54,947 nucleotides of DNA from Malonomonas rubra (GTDB lineage: Bacteria; Desulfobacterota; Desulfuromonadia; Desulfuromonadales; Geopsychrobacteraceae), in assembly GCF_003247215.1 (NCBI RefSeq), contig NZ_QKAP01000115.1:1-54947 (forward strand), written 5' to 3'. A model generated the notes under the pieces. The model ran no database searches, was not told the DNA's origin, and worked only from the letters and a program-made list of their open reading frames with translations. The translations under genes and the position numbers were made by a program. Position 1 is the first letter of the stretch, and the number at the start of each line of letters is the position of its first letter. Below, in pieces: positions 17,226-26,566 of this stretch.

Positions 17226-19298
17226 CTATTCGACAGCAGGAAAGATATCATCACCTAAGGGGATTTGCAGATGAAAACAGGTCCCCGATGTGGGAGAGCT
17301 ATGATAGCTCATCCGGGCCCCCAAGTCATCAACCATCCCCTTGACGATACTTAAACTGACTCCGGCATGCCCCGGCCCTTTGGTACTGACCACCGGCCGG
17401 AACAACTTGTTCTGAAGCTGGCGCTCTATACCAGCACTGTTATCCTGCACCACAATCTCGGCATAACGGCCACCATCTATGCAGAAACTGTCGCGCGTTT
17501 TCAGAACGATTTCACCACCGGCAGCAACCGCTTCCGCCGCATTCTTCAGCAGATTGACCAATACCTGTTTCACCAGCGTGCCGTTGGTGACCACCCGCTC
17601 CAGATCATCTTTCAAATCGAACCGGACTTCGATCTGGCGCGGCTGTAAGTCGGACTCCTGCAATACATCGACCGCCTCATAAACCAGTTGATTGAGACTG
17701 ACATTCTTGTCTGGAAACGGCGGCAATTCCTGCTGGTTGAGGTAATAGGTCAGCACATCGTCTACACGCCGGACTTCGCGTTTAATCGTACCGGCCATCT
17801 TACGATGCTCCTCATCGACCAGAAGATGGCTTATAACTTCAGCATAGTTGCCGATAATGGTCAACGGGCTGCTCAATTCATGACTAACCCGGCGCAATAA
17901 ACCGTTCCCCTCGCTGAAACGATCCTGCACCCCGTTGGAAAGCTGAGCCACAGCCTCACTAACAACCTGTCCGAACATCTGCATCCGCAAACTTCTCAAA
18001 TCTTTTTGATCCTGTTTGCCACTCACACCAAGGACCACTGCTCCCAACGGTCGACCGTCAAGGCGAAACGGCTGACAACAGAACCCCTTGTTGCCACAGA
18101 TCCGTGTCAGCAGTTGATCAGTGATCGACAACTTTTGCTCGGTTTCAAAACTGCTAATGACCTCGCCACGAATCAAAGATTGCACCACAAGACTCAACGA
18201 AGCATCAAGTGGAATTTTCAGCTCACTGACCAGGCGTGTTTGCCCTGCAGCCACAATCCCGGACAGCTGGTCGTTTTTATGATCGACAAGTAAAAAGACC
18301 GCTTCGTTGGCTGAGCAGTTTTCCAGGTACAAGGCTCGTGCTTCGCGGACCAGCTCTTCCGGCCGATTGGCGCCAAGCAGTCGCGCACGGGCACCTTCCT
18401 GATCAGCAAGAGCGAAAATGAGATCGACTAACGCCCCCTTGGTCTGCTTAAGTTCGGCAAACAACTGCTTAATATCATTTGCTGGCGCTTTGCTCTGATA
18501 CAACCCGTGGGCCCAACGAAACAGATAATCGCACTCGCTCCGACTGAACTGGAACAGGTTCTCGGCCAATTGCGCAGTGGAAGAACTCAGCTGCTGCGGC
18601 TGCCGACAGACCTCCTGCGCGAGTCGGGCGATTTTGAGCAACTGCCCGCAGCTCTCGATCTCGGCGACATCATTATGAAGAAAACGAATCGCATCAACCA
18701 GAAATGAATCGAGCCGCCAGGCATCGATTACCTCCACCGCTATTTGCAAGTGGTTGGTCTGGTAAACCTCCTGCTCAAGGGCGCACAATTCAGGACTGCA
18801 GCAGGCCTGCTCCGCCAACTCAGCGTAGGTCCCCCCATAGCTGGAAAACTGCAGCTGCATGCCAAGGTTGAGCAGCAGGCCACAGAGCTGAGCCTCCTCG
18901 ATATGCAGGTACCCGACCGTCGGCGCTAAGCACCGGGCAACCTGGCCAGCAACACCCGCCGAAAACCAAAGATTATTCAGATAGGTCAGGGCTGCGGGGG
19001 AGAATTCATGAGCCACAATCTGCTTTGCGGCCTGCAGAGCAATTCCTGTTAACACCGGCGTGCCCAGCTGCTGGATCGATGACGTCACCGGCTCGACAGG
19101 ATCGATTTCGACCGTTCCCCCTTTGCTGGCAGCCTGAATTACCCGCGCACAGAGGGCGGCATCCCGTAGAACGATATCCGCCAGAGTCTGCGTACTACTG
19201 CCCGCCAAGCATGACTCGATAAGAGAAACAAGGACCTGTGGCATGCACAGCAGCTTGGCGACAGCCTGCTCGCTGTATGGAATAGCTACTCGATTCAT
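17226..19298 (-). CDS. HDOD domain - histidine kinase fusion
   Basis: A 690-residue soluble protein. Residues about 20-220 form an HDOD domain (LADIVLRDAALCARVIQAAS, SIQQLG, LCGLLLNLGMQLQ). A GAF-like region spans about 290-455. The kinase core starts at RRVSHELSSPLTIIGNY and ends with an ATPase domain (LLKNAAEAV, VVQDNSAGIE, HAGVSLSIVKGMVDDLG). No TM is seen. The combination of HDOD and kinase in one chain, followed by a c-di-GMP enzyme with a receiver, suggests a dedicated phosphorelay. The ATG at 19298 lacks a clear ribosome binding site. The signal is unknown. Confidence 0.88.
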   Translation of the reverse strand: MNRVAIPYSEQAVAKLLCMPQVLVSLIESCLAGSSTQTLADIVLRDAALCARVIQAASKGGTVEIDPVEPVTSSIQQLGTPVLTGIALQAAKQIVAHEFSPAALTYLNNLWFSAGVAGQVARCLAPTVGYLHIEEAQLCGLLLNLGMQLQFSSYGGTYAELAEQACCSPELCALEQEVYQTNHLQIAVEVIDAWRLDSFLVDAIRFLHNDVAEIESCGQLLKIARLAQEVCRQPQQLSSSTAQLAENLFQFSRSECDYLFRWAHGLYQSKAPANDIKQLFAELKQTKGALVDLIFALADQEGARARLLGANRPEELVREARALYLENCSANEAVFLLVDHKNDQLSGIVAAGQTRLVSELKIPLDASLSLVVQSLIRGEVISSFETEQKLSITDQLLTRICGNKGFCCQPFRLDGRPLGAVVLGVSGKQDQKDLRSLRMQMFGQVVSEAVAQLSNGVQDRFSEGNGLLRRVSHELSSPLTIIGNYAEVISHLLVDEEHRKMAGTIKREVRRVDDVLTYYLNQQELPPFPDKNVSLNQLVYEAVDVLQESDLQPRQIEVRFDLKDDLERVVTNGTLVKQVLVNLLKNAAEAVAAGGEIVLKTRDSFCIDGGRYAEIVVQDNSAGIERQLQNKLFRPVVSTKGPGHAGVSLSIVKGMVDDLGARMSYHSSPTSGTCFHLQIPLGDDIFPAVE

Positions 19299-19607
19299 AA
19301 AAACTTAAATTCAGAGGTTAGCGTCGGCGAGCCCCATCCTGCAACAAAAGCAAATGTAGCCCCTTTTCTATTATCAGCAAAACAACTGCCATCAGCAACC
19401 AATATATGGATAATTTATGTTAATATTCAGGCACTTAGAACTCCCCGTAAATACTACCGAAAAATTCTTAGCGATTTTAATTAACCACTATTTTAAGCAA
19501 ACAGAAGAAAACAATACCTCTTGCTATAAGATACTGATTTTGACAATGGCCTCAAACACAGCTACACTCCGCCGAGTAAAAAAAGTACTCAGTCATGGAG
19601 CAGCACA
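19299..19607. other. 309-bp divergent intergenic region
   Basis: The gap separates the minus-strand HDOD-kinase from the plus-strand sigma-54 activator. It is A/T-rich and holds a convincing plus-strand promoter near its right end. A possible extended -10 on the minus strand (TGATAATAG, 19368-19376) is weak. No small ORF or RNA structure stood out. Confidence 0.5.
19540..19568 (+). promoter_or_regulatory. Sigma-70 promoter of the sigma-54 activator gene
   Basis: -35 TTGACA (19540-19545), 17-bp spacer, -10 TACACT (19563-19568), 39 bp before the start codon. Confidence 0.7.
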
Positions 19608-22418
19608 ATGATCCAAACCCAGATAGCGCAACTGATCGATCAGATTGACCGGTTCGGAAAAGAAAATCTTGAAGAGATTCTGCACAAATTGATCGAAGCG
19701 GTGCAGCTGCTAGTTGCGGGGCGCTATCGAATCTATCTGGAGGACTTGACCCATGGAGCCCTCACCTGCGTCGCCGCAGCGGGAGGCGAGGTGGTACAAA
19801 TTAAAGAGAAAGCTTTTCCGATCAATGACGAACACTACCTGATCGCCCAAGTTTACCGGCAACAACAGGAACTGGCGATCGAAGATTTAAGCCAGCATCC
19901 GGATGACCTGCCGATCGACAGTGGCAATCAACAAGCTGGCGCCAGCTACATGCTACCTCTCACACATCAGGCACGCTCGATCGGAGTCCTATGCCTCGAT
20001 CGGGGAGAGCCCGGAGAGTTTCCATCCAGCGAGGTGCTTGAGCAGCTACGCAAACTGCTGACGACAATCACTCCGACGCTGAACCGTGCGCGAAAATATC
20101 ACCAACAGCTGCAGTTGGCCCGCCGGGTCGACGAAGCCAAAAAAAGGGAAGCCGCGCTGTTCATGATGCAATCGGCAGCAAACCTGATCGATCAGGTCGC
20201 ACTTGCATCGGTGCTAATTCCATTGTCCGCCTCGGAAGAAAGAGAAGGAACGTTGCAGATTCTTGCCGCCTACTCAAAAGAGAGCAAGGCTGGCCAACTC
20301 TACGAGCGTGAACGACTGATCAACCTAAGCCCTGGGCAATCGCTGGTCTCCCGCTTTATCGACCGCGCCGGCGTGATCGTCGATGACAGTCTGCTCTCGC
20401 CACACTATATTCAGGACCTGGTCTCGGAACCGTTGCAGAAACAATTCTTGACCGAAAAATTAGGTCTTAAATCGCTCTACATGGTACCCCGCTTCGACCC
20501 GGAAACCCGGCGACTAATCTGCCTAGTCAACTACTACACCAAAGAAAACTACGACTTCAGCCAGTTCGAAAGAGGCTTGCTCGAATCACATGCGGAAATG
20601 GCACAACGCGTCGTTCAGGAGATCGGTGACGAGCACCTTGAGGTGCAGATCCTCTCGGAAATTGGCGATCTGCTGCAGCAAGCGGGTGACGGGTTGCAGC
20701 CCTTTCTGAGACGCGTACTATCCAAGGCGACCCAGTTGATCGGCGCTGATACCGGCAGCATTGCTTTGGTACGCAAACAGGAAGGCGAGCGTTGGCTGCT
20801 GGTCGATGATGCCCAAGGCAACCTGATCGGTGCCAAACACAAAGACTGGCTAAAAAAATATATTCCGCCGATCAGGGTCGGCGGTGTCGAACTGCCGGAA
20901 GACCAGCGTAGTTTGACCGGCTCGGTCGCCGCCTCGGGAAAACCAGCGATCCTGCCCGACACCCAGGACAAGGAGGCCTGCAACGGCTTCTATCTGCCGG
21001 TAACGGATGCGATCCGCAGCGAGATCGCCGTCCCGGTGATTTACGATGAGGAAGTCCTGGCGGTCATCTGCCTCGACAGCCGCAAACCGCACTACTTTAC
21101 TGGTGAGCACCGCCGCATCCTGTTGATCATCGAACGGATGATCGGCCATCACTTGGCGATGCTACAGAAAGTCGAACAGCTGACTGGCGAAATTGACCGT
21201 CTGCGCCAGGATGTCGACTACAAGGACCCGAGCATCTCCTCATACCGGCTCGGCAACATCATCGGCAACTCCCAAAAAGCTCAGTCGATCATCGAAACCA
21301 TTCAACGGATCACCCCACCGCTATGCCAGCGCCTGGCAATGTGGAAGCAGTCGGACCTCCACGAAAAAGGTGAATTTCTAGGCCTGCCATCAATCCTGAT
21401 CACTGGCGAAACCGGGTCGGGCAAGGAGTTTCTATTCAACAACCTGTTCACTCAGCTCAACCGCATCTACCGGGAGTTGCTGCCGGGCCAGGGCACCCTG
21501 CCGCTGAAAAAAACCAACATCGCTGCCTACAGCGGCGAGCTGACCTACTCGGAACTGTTCGGCCACAAGCGTGGCGCCTTCACCGGCGCTCACACCGACC
21601 GCCGCGGCATTCTGGAAGAGGCCCACGGTGGGGTGGTCTTTCTTGATGAGATCGGCGACGCCGATCCAAAAACCCAGGTACAGCTGCTGCGATTTCTCGA
21701 TAGCGGCGAATTCGTCCGACTGGGAGAGAATATCACCCGCCACTCCCAGGCACTGCTGGTCGCAGGCACCAACCGCGACCTGCGCCAACTGATCGCTGAA
21801 GGGAAATTTCGCGAGGATCTTTACCACCGTCTTTCGGAGTTGATCATCGAAGTTCCCTCGCTCAACGAGCGGCGTGAAGACATCCCCGACTTGGCGGTCC
21901 ACTTTCTCGGCAGGCTATTTCAGGTTTATCATCGAACTGGACAGGGGAGCGAAGATGCTCCGATTCTCGGTCCGGACGCCAAGCAGCTGTTGTCACAGCA
22001 CTACTACACCGGCAACATGCGCGAACTACGTAGCATCCTGTTGCGCGCGATGCTGTTCCGAAGTGGGCGGTTCATCCAGAAAGCGGATATCGAAAAAGCC
22101 CTGCAACCACAAAGCGGCTACCACAGCCCGGACAAGAAAGAGGTTCTGGAACAACAGCTGGGAAAAGAGATTCTGCAACGTATCGAGAGCGAAGAGCAGG
22201 ACTTCTGGCAAGCGATCTACCATCCCTATTCTCAAAAGGAGCTGACCCGCGAGGTTGTACTGAAGGTGATCGAGGAAGCGCGCCAGAAGGGAGCCAGCAG
22301 CATGCCGAAACTGGCACGAATGCTAAAAGCCTGCGATCCGGCCGACAAAACAGCTGAAGAGCGGAAGGTTTTTTTCCGCTTTAAGAACTTCCTCTACAAA
22401 ACGATCCGCATCAGCTGA
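19608..22418 (+). CDS. Three-GAF sigma-54-dependent activator with atypical C-terminus
   Basis: A 936-residue regulator. Three GAF-like segments (about 1-160, 180-335, 345-515) precede an AAA+ core with Walker A GETGSGKE (600-607), the sigma-54 contact loop GAFTGA (656-661), Walker B VVFLDEIGD (676-684) and FREDLYHRLS. About 30 extra residues lie just before Walker A, and the usual NCAAIPE-type segment reads NIAAYSGELTYSELFG. The C-terminus is not a clear Fis helix-turn-helix; EEARQKGASSMPKLARMLKA (about 888-907) may be a diverged one, followed by a basic tail FRFKNFLYKTIRIS. GGAG lies 7 nt before the ATG. It probably drives sigma-54 promoters in response to a ligand sensed by the GAFs. Confidence 0.9.
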   Translation: MIQTQIAQLIDQIDRFGKENLEEILHKLIEAVQLLVAGRYRIYLEDLTHGALTCVAAAGGEVVQIKEKAFPINDEHYLIAQVYRQQQELAIEDLSQHPDDLPIDSGNQQAGASYMLPLTHQARSIGVLCLDRGEPGEFPSSEVLEQLRKLLTTITPTLNRARKYHQQLQLARRVDEAKKREAALFMMQSAANLIDQVALASVLIPLSASEEREGTLQILAAYSKESKAGQLYERERLINLSPGQSLVSRFIDRAGVIVDDSLLSPHYIQDLVSEPLQKQFLTEKLGLKSLYMVPRFDPETRRLICLVNYYTKENYDFSQFERGLLESHAEMAQRVVQEIGDEHLEVQILSEIGDLLQQAGDGLQPFLRRVLSKATQLIGADTGSIALVRKQEGERWLLVDDAQGNLIGAKHKDWLKKYIPPIRVGGVELPEDQRSLTGSVAASGKPAILPDTQDKEACNGFYLPVTDAIRSEIAVPVIYDEEVLAVICLDSRKPHYFTGEHRRILLIIERMIGHHLAMLQKVEQLTGEIDRLRQDVDYKDPSISSYRLGNIIGNSQKAQSIIETIQRITPPLCQRLAMWKQSDLHEKGEFLGLPSILITGETGSGKEFLFNNLFTQLNRIYRELLPGQGTLPLKKTNIAAYSGELTYSELFGHKRGAFTGAHTDRRGILEEAHGGVVFLDEIGDADPKTQVQLLRFLDSGEFVRLGENITRHSQALLVAGTNRDLRQLIAEGKFREDLYHRLSELIIEVPSLNERREDIPDLAVHFLGRLFQVYHRTGQGSEDAPILGPDAKQLLSQHYYTGNMRELRSILLRAMLFRSGRFIQKADIEKALQPQSGYHSPDKKEVLEQQLGKEILQRIESEEQDFWQAIYHPYSQKELTREVVLKVIEEARQKGASSMPKLARMLKACDPADKTAEERKVFFRFKNFLYKTIRIS

Positions 22419-23696
22419 TCAGCAGCCGATTAACCGCTCGACAGCTGCACGGTCAGCAGCGGTCCACGGGCCGACTACAACCAACTTCAACGCTTCCGGC
22501 CGAAGCACCTCAGCGGCGACCTGCTGCAGCTGATCAGCAGTGATCTGCTGCAATTCGCTCCGGTCCTGTTCCAGAGTCCTTAAATAATTGGCCTGCAACC
22601 CCCAACCGTAGCGGACTGCCAGCGCCTCGGTCTGGTCGCGGGAAAAGTCGAGATCGAACAGGTAGCCACGCACCGTTGCTTCCAGTTCTTCATCAGGCAC
22701 CGGTTGTTCACGCAACTCTTGTAGAACCTGCAAAAGTTCAGCGAGCGACTGTTGTAAATTCTCCGGCGCAACAGCCAGATCGATGACCAGATACCCGGTA
22801 TCGTCAAGCATCGAGCAGTTTGCCTCTACCGCGTATGTCAAACCGAGTTGTTCTCTTAATCGCAAGGGAAGCCGCGCTCCACCTCCCCATGACAGCAGGC
22901 GGCGCAATACGCGCAGCGCCAATGTTCGTTCGTCCCGCCGACCAGCCAACGGAAAAGCCAACTGCACACTGATCTGCGAATCGGAATCAGCCACCCAACA
23001 ACACTTCGGCACGGAGGAGTCCACCACCGGAGCCGGCTCGGCTTTCTGCAACGGCTGTGGTGCCCAATCGCCGAACTCCCTCTCTACCTGTTCCAGCAGC
23101 TGATCCTGCTTGATCCGGCCACAGGCGCAAATCACCAGGTTCTGCGGCAGATACCAGTTGCGATAGTAGTCCTCTAAAGCCGTGCGATCGATGCGGGCCA
23201 GAGTCTCCGGGGTACCGATCAGCGAATCGCCGAGCGGGTGGCCTGGCCAAAGCAGATTGACCATCAGGTTGTCGAGGTTGATCTGTACCTCTTTTTCATT
23301 GTAATCCTCGCGCGCTTCTTCAAGGATGATCCTCCGCTCAACATCGATGTCATTGAACAGCGGTCGCCGCAACATCGAGGCGAACAAAGCCAACCCATCC
23401 GCCAGGTAGTCGGGATGGATTCGGGAATGGAAGCAGGTCGTCTCGGCATCGGTCGAAGCGTTGACCGCCCCGCCAATTGCCTCAAAGGCCCGCTCCAAAT
23501 CGGTGCTGGTGGCATATTCGGCGGTGCCCCGGAAAATCATATGTTCAAGAAAATGGGAAATACCTGAGAACTCAGCTGGTTCGTTACGGCCCCCGACCGC
23601 TAGATAACAGACCAGCTCTGCCGCGTGCAGCTGCGGCATCGGTACAGTCACTAACCGGATACCGTTCTCCAGAGTATTAATAAAATATTCGGACAT
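22419..23696 (-). CDS. M16 family zinc peptidase
   Basis: A 425-residue protein with the inverted zinc motif HFLEH (H48, E51, H52) and the downstream Glu in IILEEAREDYNE, so the metal site is intact. The second half (about 180-400) is the paired M16_C domain that closes the chamber (QLAFPLAGRRDERTLALRVL, the R/Y region LPLRLREQLGLTYAVEA). It resembles processing peptidases such as YmxG/PqqL-type proteins that degrade or trim small peptides. No signal peptide is seen, so it is probably cytoplasmic. Its stop codon directly abuts the stop of the sigma-54 activator (TGA|TCA). It stands alone in transcription. Substrate unknown. Confidence 0.9.
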   Translation of the reverse strand: MSEYFINTLENGIRLVTVPMPQLHAAELVCYLAVGGRNEPAEFSGISHFLEHMIFRGTAEYATSTDLERAFEAIGGAVNASTDAETTCFHSRIHPDYLADGLALFASMLRRPLFNDIDVERRIILEEAREDYNEKEVQINLDNLMVNLLWPGHPLGDSLIGTPETLARIDRTALEDYYRNWYLPQNLVICACGRIKQDQLLEQVEREFGDWAPQPLQKAEPAPVVDSSVPKCCWVADSDSQISVQLAFPLAGRRDERTLALRVLRRLLSWGGGARLPLRLREQLGLTYAVEANCSMLDDTGYLVIDLAVAPENLQQSLAELLQVLQELREQPVPDEELEATVRGYLFDLDFSRDQTEALAVRYGWGLQANYLRTLEQDRSELQQITADQLQQVAAEVLRPEALKLVVVGPWTAADRAAVERLIGC

Positions 23697-23927
23697 TTCC
23701 TTTTAGCCTTGGTTCAGTGTAAATTCAACACAGGCAGGCAAAGTAAAACAGTTAGGTTAGAAATGCCAGCAGAATCAGACATCTGCCACCAGTGCACTCT
23801 TGCTCCAAGCCATAAACAGGAAGCCAGATTCCAGCCCTGAAACGGCATCGTAACCGAGACAGCATGTCCGTGGCTGGCGGAACCGGGGCCGGCCCTGTTA
23901 GAATCATGCTAAAAAGAGTGATTTACT

Positions 23928-23956
23928 TTGACAGTTTGGTCACGTAGAGCTATTGA
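23928..23956 (+). promoter_or_regulatory. Candidate promoter of the efflux operon
   Basis: -35 TTGACA (23928-23933), 17-bp spacer, weak -10 TATTGA (23951-23956). If used, transcription starts near 23963, downstream of the TTG at 23953, which supports the GTG start at 23992. Confidence 0.45.
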
Positions 23957-23991
23957 AAAGAAAATGCCAACCAACAACGAGAAGAACTAAG

Positions 23992-25398
23992 GTGTCCCGT
24001 ACTCTGCTCATACCCCTGCTCATACCCCTGCTGCTGATCTCCGGCTGCCAACCTCAGCTATTTACGCAGAAAAAAACATTATCCGAGTTTCCGCAGCCGC
24101 CCACTTGGACAGCAGCTCCCACTGCTGACCAGAGTGAACCGGGCGCCTGGCTCGACAGCTTTACGGACCCAACTTTGTACCGCCTGATCACTGAAGGGTT
24201 GCAGAACAATTTCAGCCTTCAATCTGCCGCGGCACGCATCCGGGCGGCACAAGCGCGGGCCACACAAGCCGGCGCGGAATTGCTCCCGACGGCGATTCTT
24301 GATAGCTCTGCCGCACGCAGGAAAACCCAGCCCAGCGGTTCAGTAAACAACAGCTTTTCCCTGACCGGCCGAGTACAATGGGAGATCGATCTCTGGGGTC
24401 GCTTTGACTTGTCGGCTCGGGCCGCCACTGCAGAAGCAAAAGCGACACAGACCGACTACCGTGCAGCGCAGCTATCGCTGGCGGCCAACATCGCCCGCAG
24501 CTGGTTTCAACTGTGCGAAGCAGGGCTGCAGCTGCGACTGGCCGAACAAATCGTTGCCTCCTACCAACAAAGCCTGCAGGTGATTGAGGAACAATACCGC
24601 AGCGGCCTGACCAGCGCCCTCGATCTGCGCTTGGCGCGCTCCGAACTGAGCAGCGCCCAGGCCAGCCAAGCAGAACGAGCCAGGCTGTTCGACAGTGGAC
24701 AACGTGCCCTAGAGCAGCTTCTCGGTCGCTACCCGTCAGGTTCGCTAGCCTCCTCGCACCAACTGCCAGAATTGTCGGCAGAGCTTCCGGTCGGCCTACC
24801 TTCAACCCTGCTGCAACGCCGTCCCGATATCCAGGCCAGCGAGTTGCGGCTACAAGCCGCCGAACTGCGCACGACAGCCGCACAACGCAATCGCCTGCCT
24901 ACTTTTGCCCTGACCGGCAGTGCCGGGACGGCCAGTGAGCGCCTCTATCGACTGCTCGACTGGGATTATCTGGTCTGGAGTCTTGCAGCCTCAGCAACTC
25001 AATCCTTGTTCGACGGCGGTCGCAAAGCCGCTGAACAGCAGTTGACAAAAGCACAATTCGACGAACAACTAAACACATATGCCGAAAAATTGCTGACTGC
25101 GTTTCGCGAAGTCGAGGGCTCCCTTGCCTCAGAAGACAGCTTGCGGAATCAGGAGCGAGCATTGCAACAGACAGTTAGTGAAGCCGACGAAGCGCAGCAC
25201 TTGGCGGAGCAACGCTACCGACAAGGGTTGGAAGGGATTATCACCCTGCTGGAAACCCAAAGACGGGCCTTCAGTGCCCGCAGCAATCTGCTACGCACCA
25301 GCCGATTGCGACTGGAGAACCGGGTCGATCTACACCTGGCCCTGGCAGGACCAATCGGCACTTTCATACCGTTGCACGAGGGGATGGAGACACCATGA
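23992..25398 (+). CDS. TolC/NodT-type outer membrane efflux lipoprotein
   Basis: About 468 residues. The start is set at the GTG 23992, giving a lipoprotein signal peptide VSRTLLIPLLIPLLLISGC with lipobox LISGC and lipidated Cys19. A TTG at 23953 would add 13 residues but lies in the probable -10 box. Two OEP repeats typical of NodT-family factors follow, with WEIDLWGRF, YRSGLTSALDLRLAR, LLQRRPDIQASELRL, QSLFDGGRKAA and YRQGLEGIITLLETQRR. It would form the trimeric outer-membrane channel of the pump encoded downstream. Its stop overlaps the MFP start by 4 bp (ATGA), a sign of translational coupling. Confidence 0.9.
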   Translation: MSRTLLIPLLIPLLLISGCQPQLFTQKKTLSEFPQPPTWTAAPTADQSEPGAWLDSFTDPTLYRLITEGLQNNFSLQSAAARIRAAQARATQAGAELLPTAILDSSAARRKTQPSGSVNNSFSLTGRVQWEIDLWGRFDLSARAATAEAKATQTDYRAAQLSLAANIARSWFQLCEAGLQLRLAEQIVASYQQSLQVIEEQYRSGLTSALDLRLARSELSSAQASQAERARLFDSGQRALEQLLGRYPSGSLASSHQLPELSAELPVGLPSTLLQRRPDIQASELRLQAAELRTTAAQRNRLPTFALTGSAGTASERLYRLLDWDYLVWSLAASATQSLFDGGRKAAEQQLTKAQFDEQLNTYAEKLLTAFREVEGSLASEDSLRNQERALQQTVSEADEAQHLAEQRYRQGLEGIITLLETQRRAFSARSNLLRTSRLRLENRVDLHLALAGPIGTFIPLHEGMETP

Positions 25399-26564
25399 AA
25401 CGCCTGATCAACTTTTTATTGCCACTTATCGTGCTGCTCACGGGAATTGCCATTGCCGCCAGTCTGATTGCCTCGGCCCCGGAGACCGAGCGAAAAAGCC
25501 CGCCGGTTCCGTTGCCGAGCGTCGAGGTGGCAACACTGCAACCAGAGTCATATCAAGTCAAAATACTTAGTCGCGGCACCATCTCGCCGCTGACTAGCAG
25601 CAGCCTGGTGCCCGAAGTCTCAGGCCGGATCATTGAGGTAGCGGAAAATTTCCGCAACGGTGGTTTCTTCGCCAAGGGCGAGCTTCTCCTGCAGATAGAC
25701 CCACGGGATTACCAGAACGCCGTGACCATCGCCCGCGCCGAACTGGCCATCCAGAAACAAGCCCTCGCCGAAGAGCTAGCACGGAGTGAACAGGCGCGTA
25801 ACGACTGGCAGAAGTTGCAACTGACCGGCGAACCCGACCCGCTGGTGTTACGCATTCCACAGCTGGAGACTGCTCAAGCAAAGCTGGCTGCCGCGGAAGC
25901 ACGTTTACAGCAAGCCCGGCTCGACCTGGAACGCACCCGGATCAGCGCACCCTATGCCGGGCGGGTGCTGGAGAAAAAGGTCGATTTCGGTCAGTACGTC
26001 TCTGCCGGAAGCAGCCTGGCCGACATTTACGCCAGTGACTGTGTCGAAGTCCGCCTGCCGATCACCAGTGAGCAGCAGCTCTATCTCGAATTACCAGAAA
26101 ACGGCGCATCTCAAGCAGGTGCCCGGGTCGAATTCATTGCCCGCATCGGCAAGCATGAGGAACGTTGGCCGGGGCGTCTTGTACGCACCGAAGGGAGCGT
26201 CGATATCCGCAGTCGCCAACTGTTCGTCGTCGCCCGGATCGATGATCCTTATCGCCGCCACGGTGAGCGGGCGCCGCTAAAAATAGGCCAGTTTCTGGAA
26301 GCGGAAATTTTCGGCAAGACCCTTGAACAGGTCTTTATTATCCCCCGCCATGCAGTCCGCGGTGAGCAAACCATCTATCTGGTTGACAAGGAAAACCGCC
26401 TGCAACGCCGCGAGCTGGAAGTTGTCTGGCGCGACGAGCAGAGCCTGATCGCCCGTGGCCCGCTGCAACCGGGCGACCGGCTGTCGTTGACCACCCTGCC
26501 GTTTGCCGCAAACGGAATCAAGGTCGAGATCGCCGCCGCCAAAACTGCACAGCCGGAGTCCTGA
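25395..26564 (+). CDS. RND pump periplasmic adaptor (membrane fusion protein)
   Basis: A 389-residue adaptor. An N-terminal membrane anchor (about 4-26, FLLPLIVLLTGIAIAASLIAS) is followed by the split lipoyl domain (VPEVSGRIIEV ... ISAPYAGRVLEKKVDFGQYV), a helical hairpin rich in Ala, Glu and Gln (about 105-180), a beta barrel and a membrane-proximal domain (IIPRHAVRGEQTIYLVD). It bridges the outer channel and the inner-membrane permease. Translationally coupled to the upstream gene by the ATGA overlap, and only 2 bp from the permease start, so the three are one operon. Substrate cannot be told from sequence. Confidence 0.92.
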   Translation: MKRLINFLLPLIVLLTGIAIAASLIASAPETERKSPPVPLPSVEVATLQPESYQVKILSRGTISPLTSSSLVPEVSGRIIEVAENFRNGGFFAKGELLLQIDPRDYQNAVTIARAELAIQKQALAEELARSEQARNDWQKLQLTGEPDPLVLRIPQLETAQAKLAAAEARLQQARLDLERTRISAPYAGRVLEKKVDFGQYVSAGSSLADIYASDCVEVRLPITSEQQLYLELPENGASQAGARVEFIARIGKHEERWPGRLVRTEGSVDIRSRQLFVVARIDDPYRRHGERAPLKIGQFLEAEIFGKTLEQVFIIPRHAVRGEQTIYLVDKENRLQRRELEVVWRDEQSLIARGPLQPGDRLSLTTLPFAANGIKVEIAAAKTAQPES

Positions 26565-26566
26565 GC

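Noticed and set aside
24003-24026. 12-bp tandem repeat (CTGCTCATACCC twice)
   Set aside because: It encodes LLIP-LLIP in the signal peptide of the OMF lipoprotein; simple slippage in a hydrophobic stretch.
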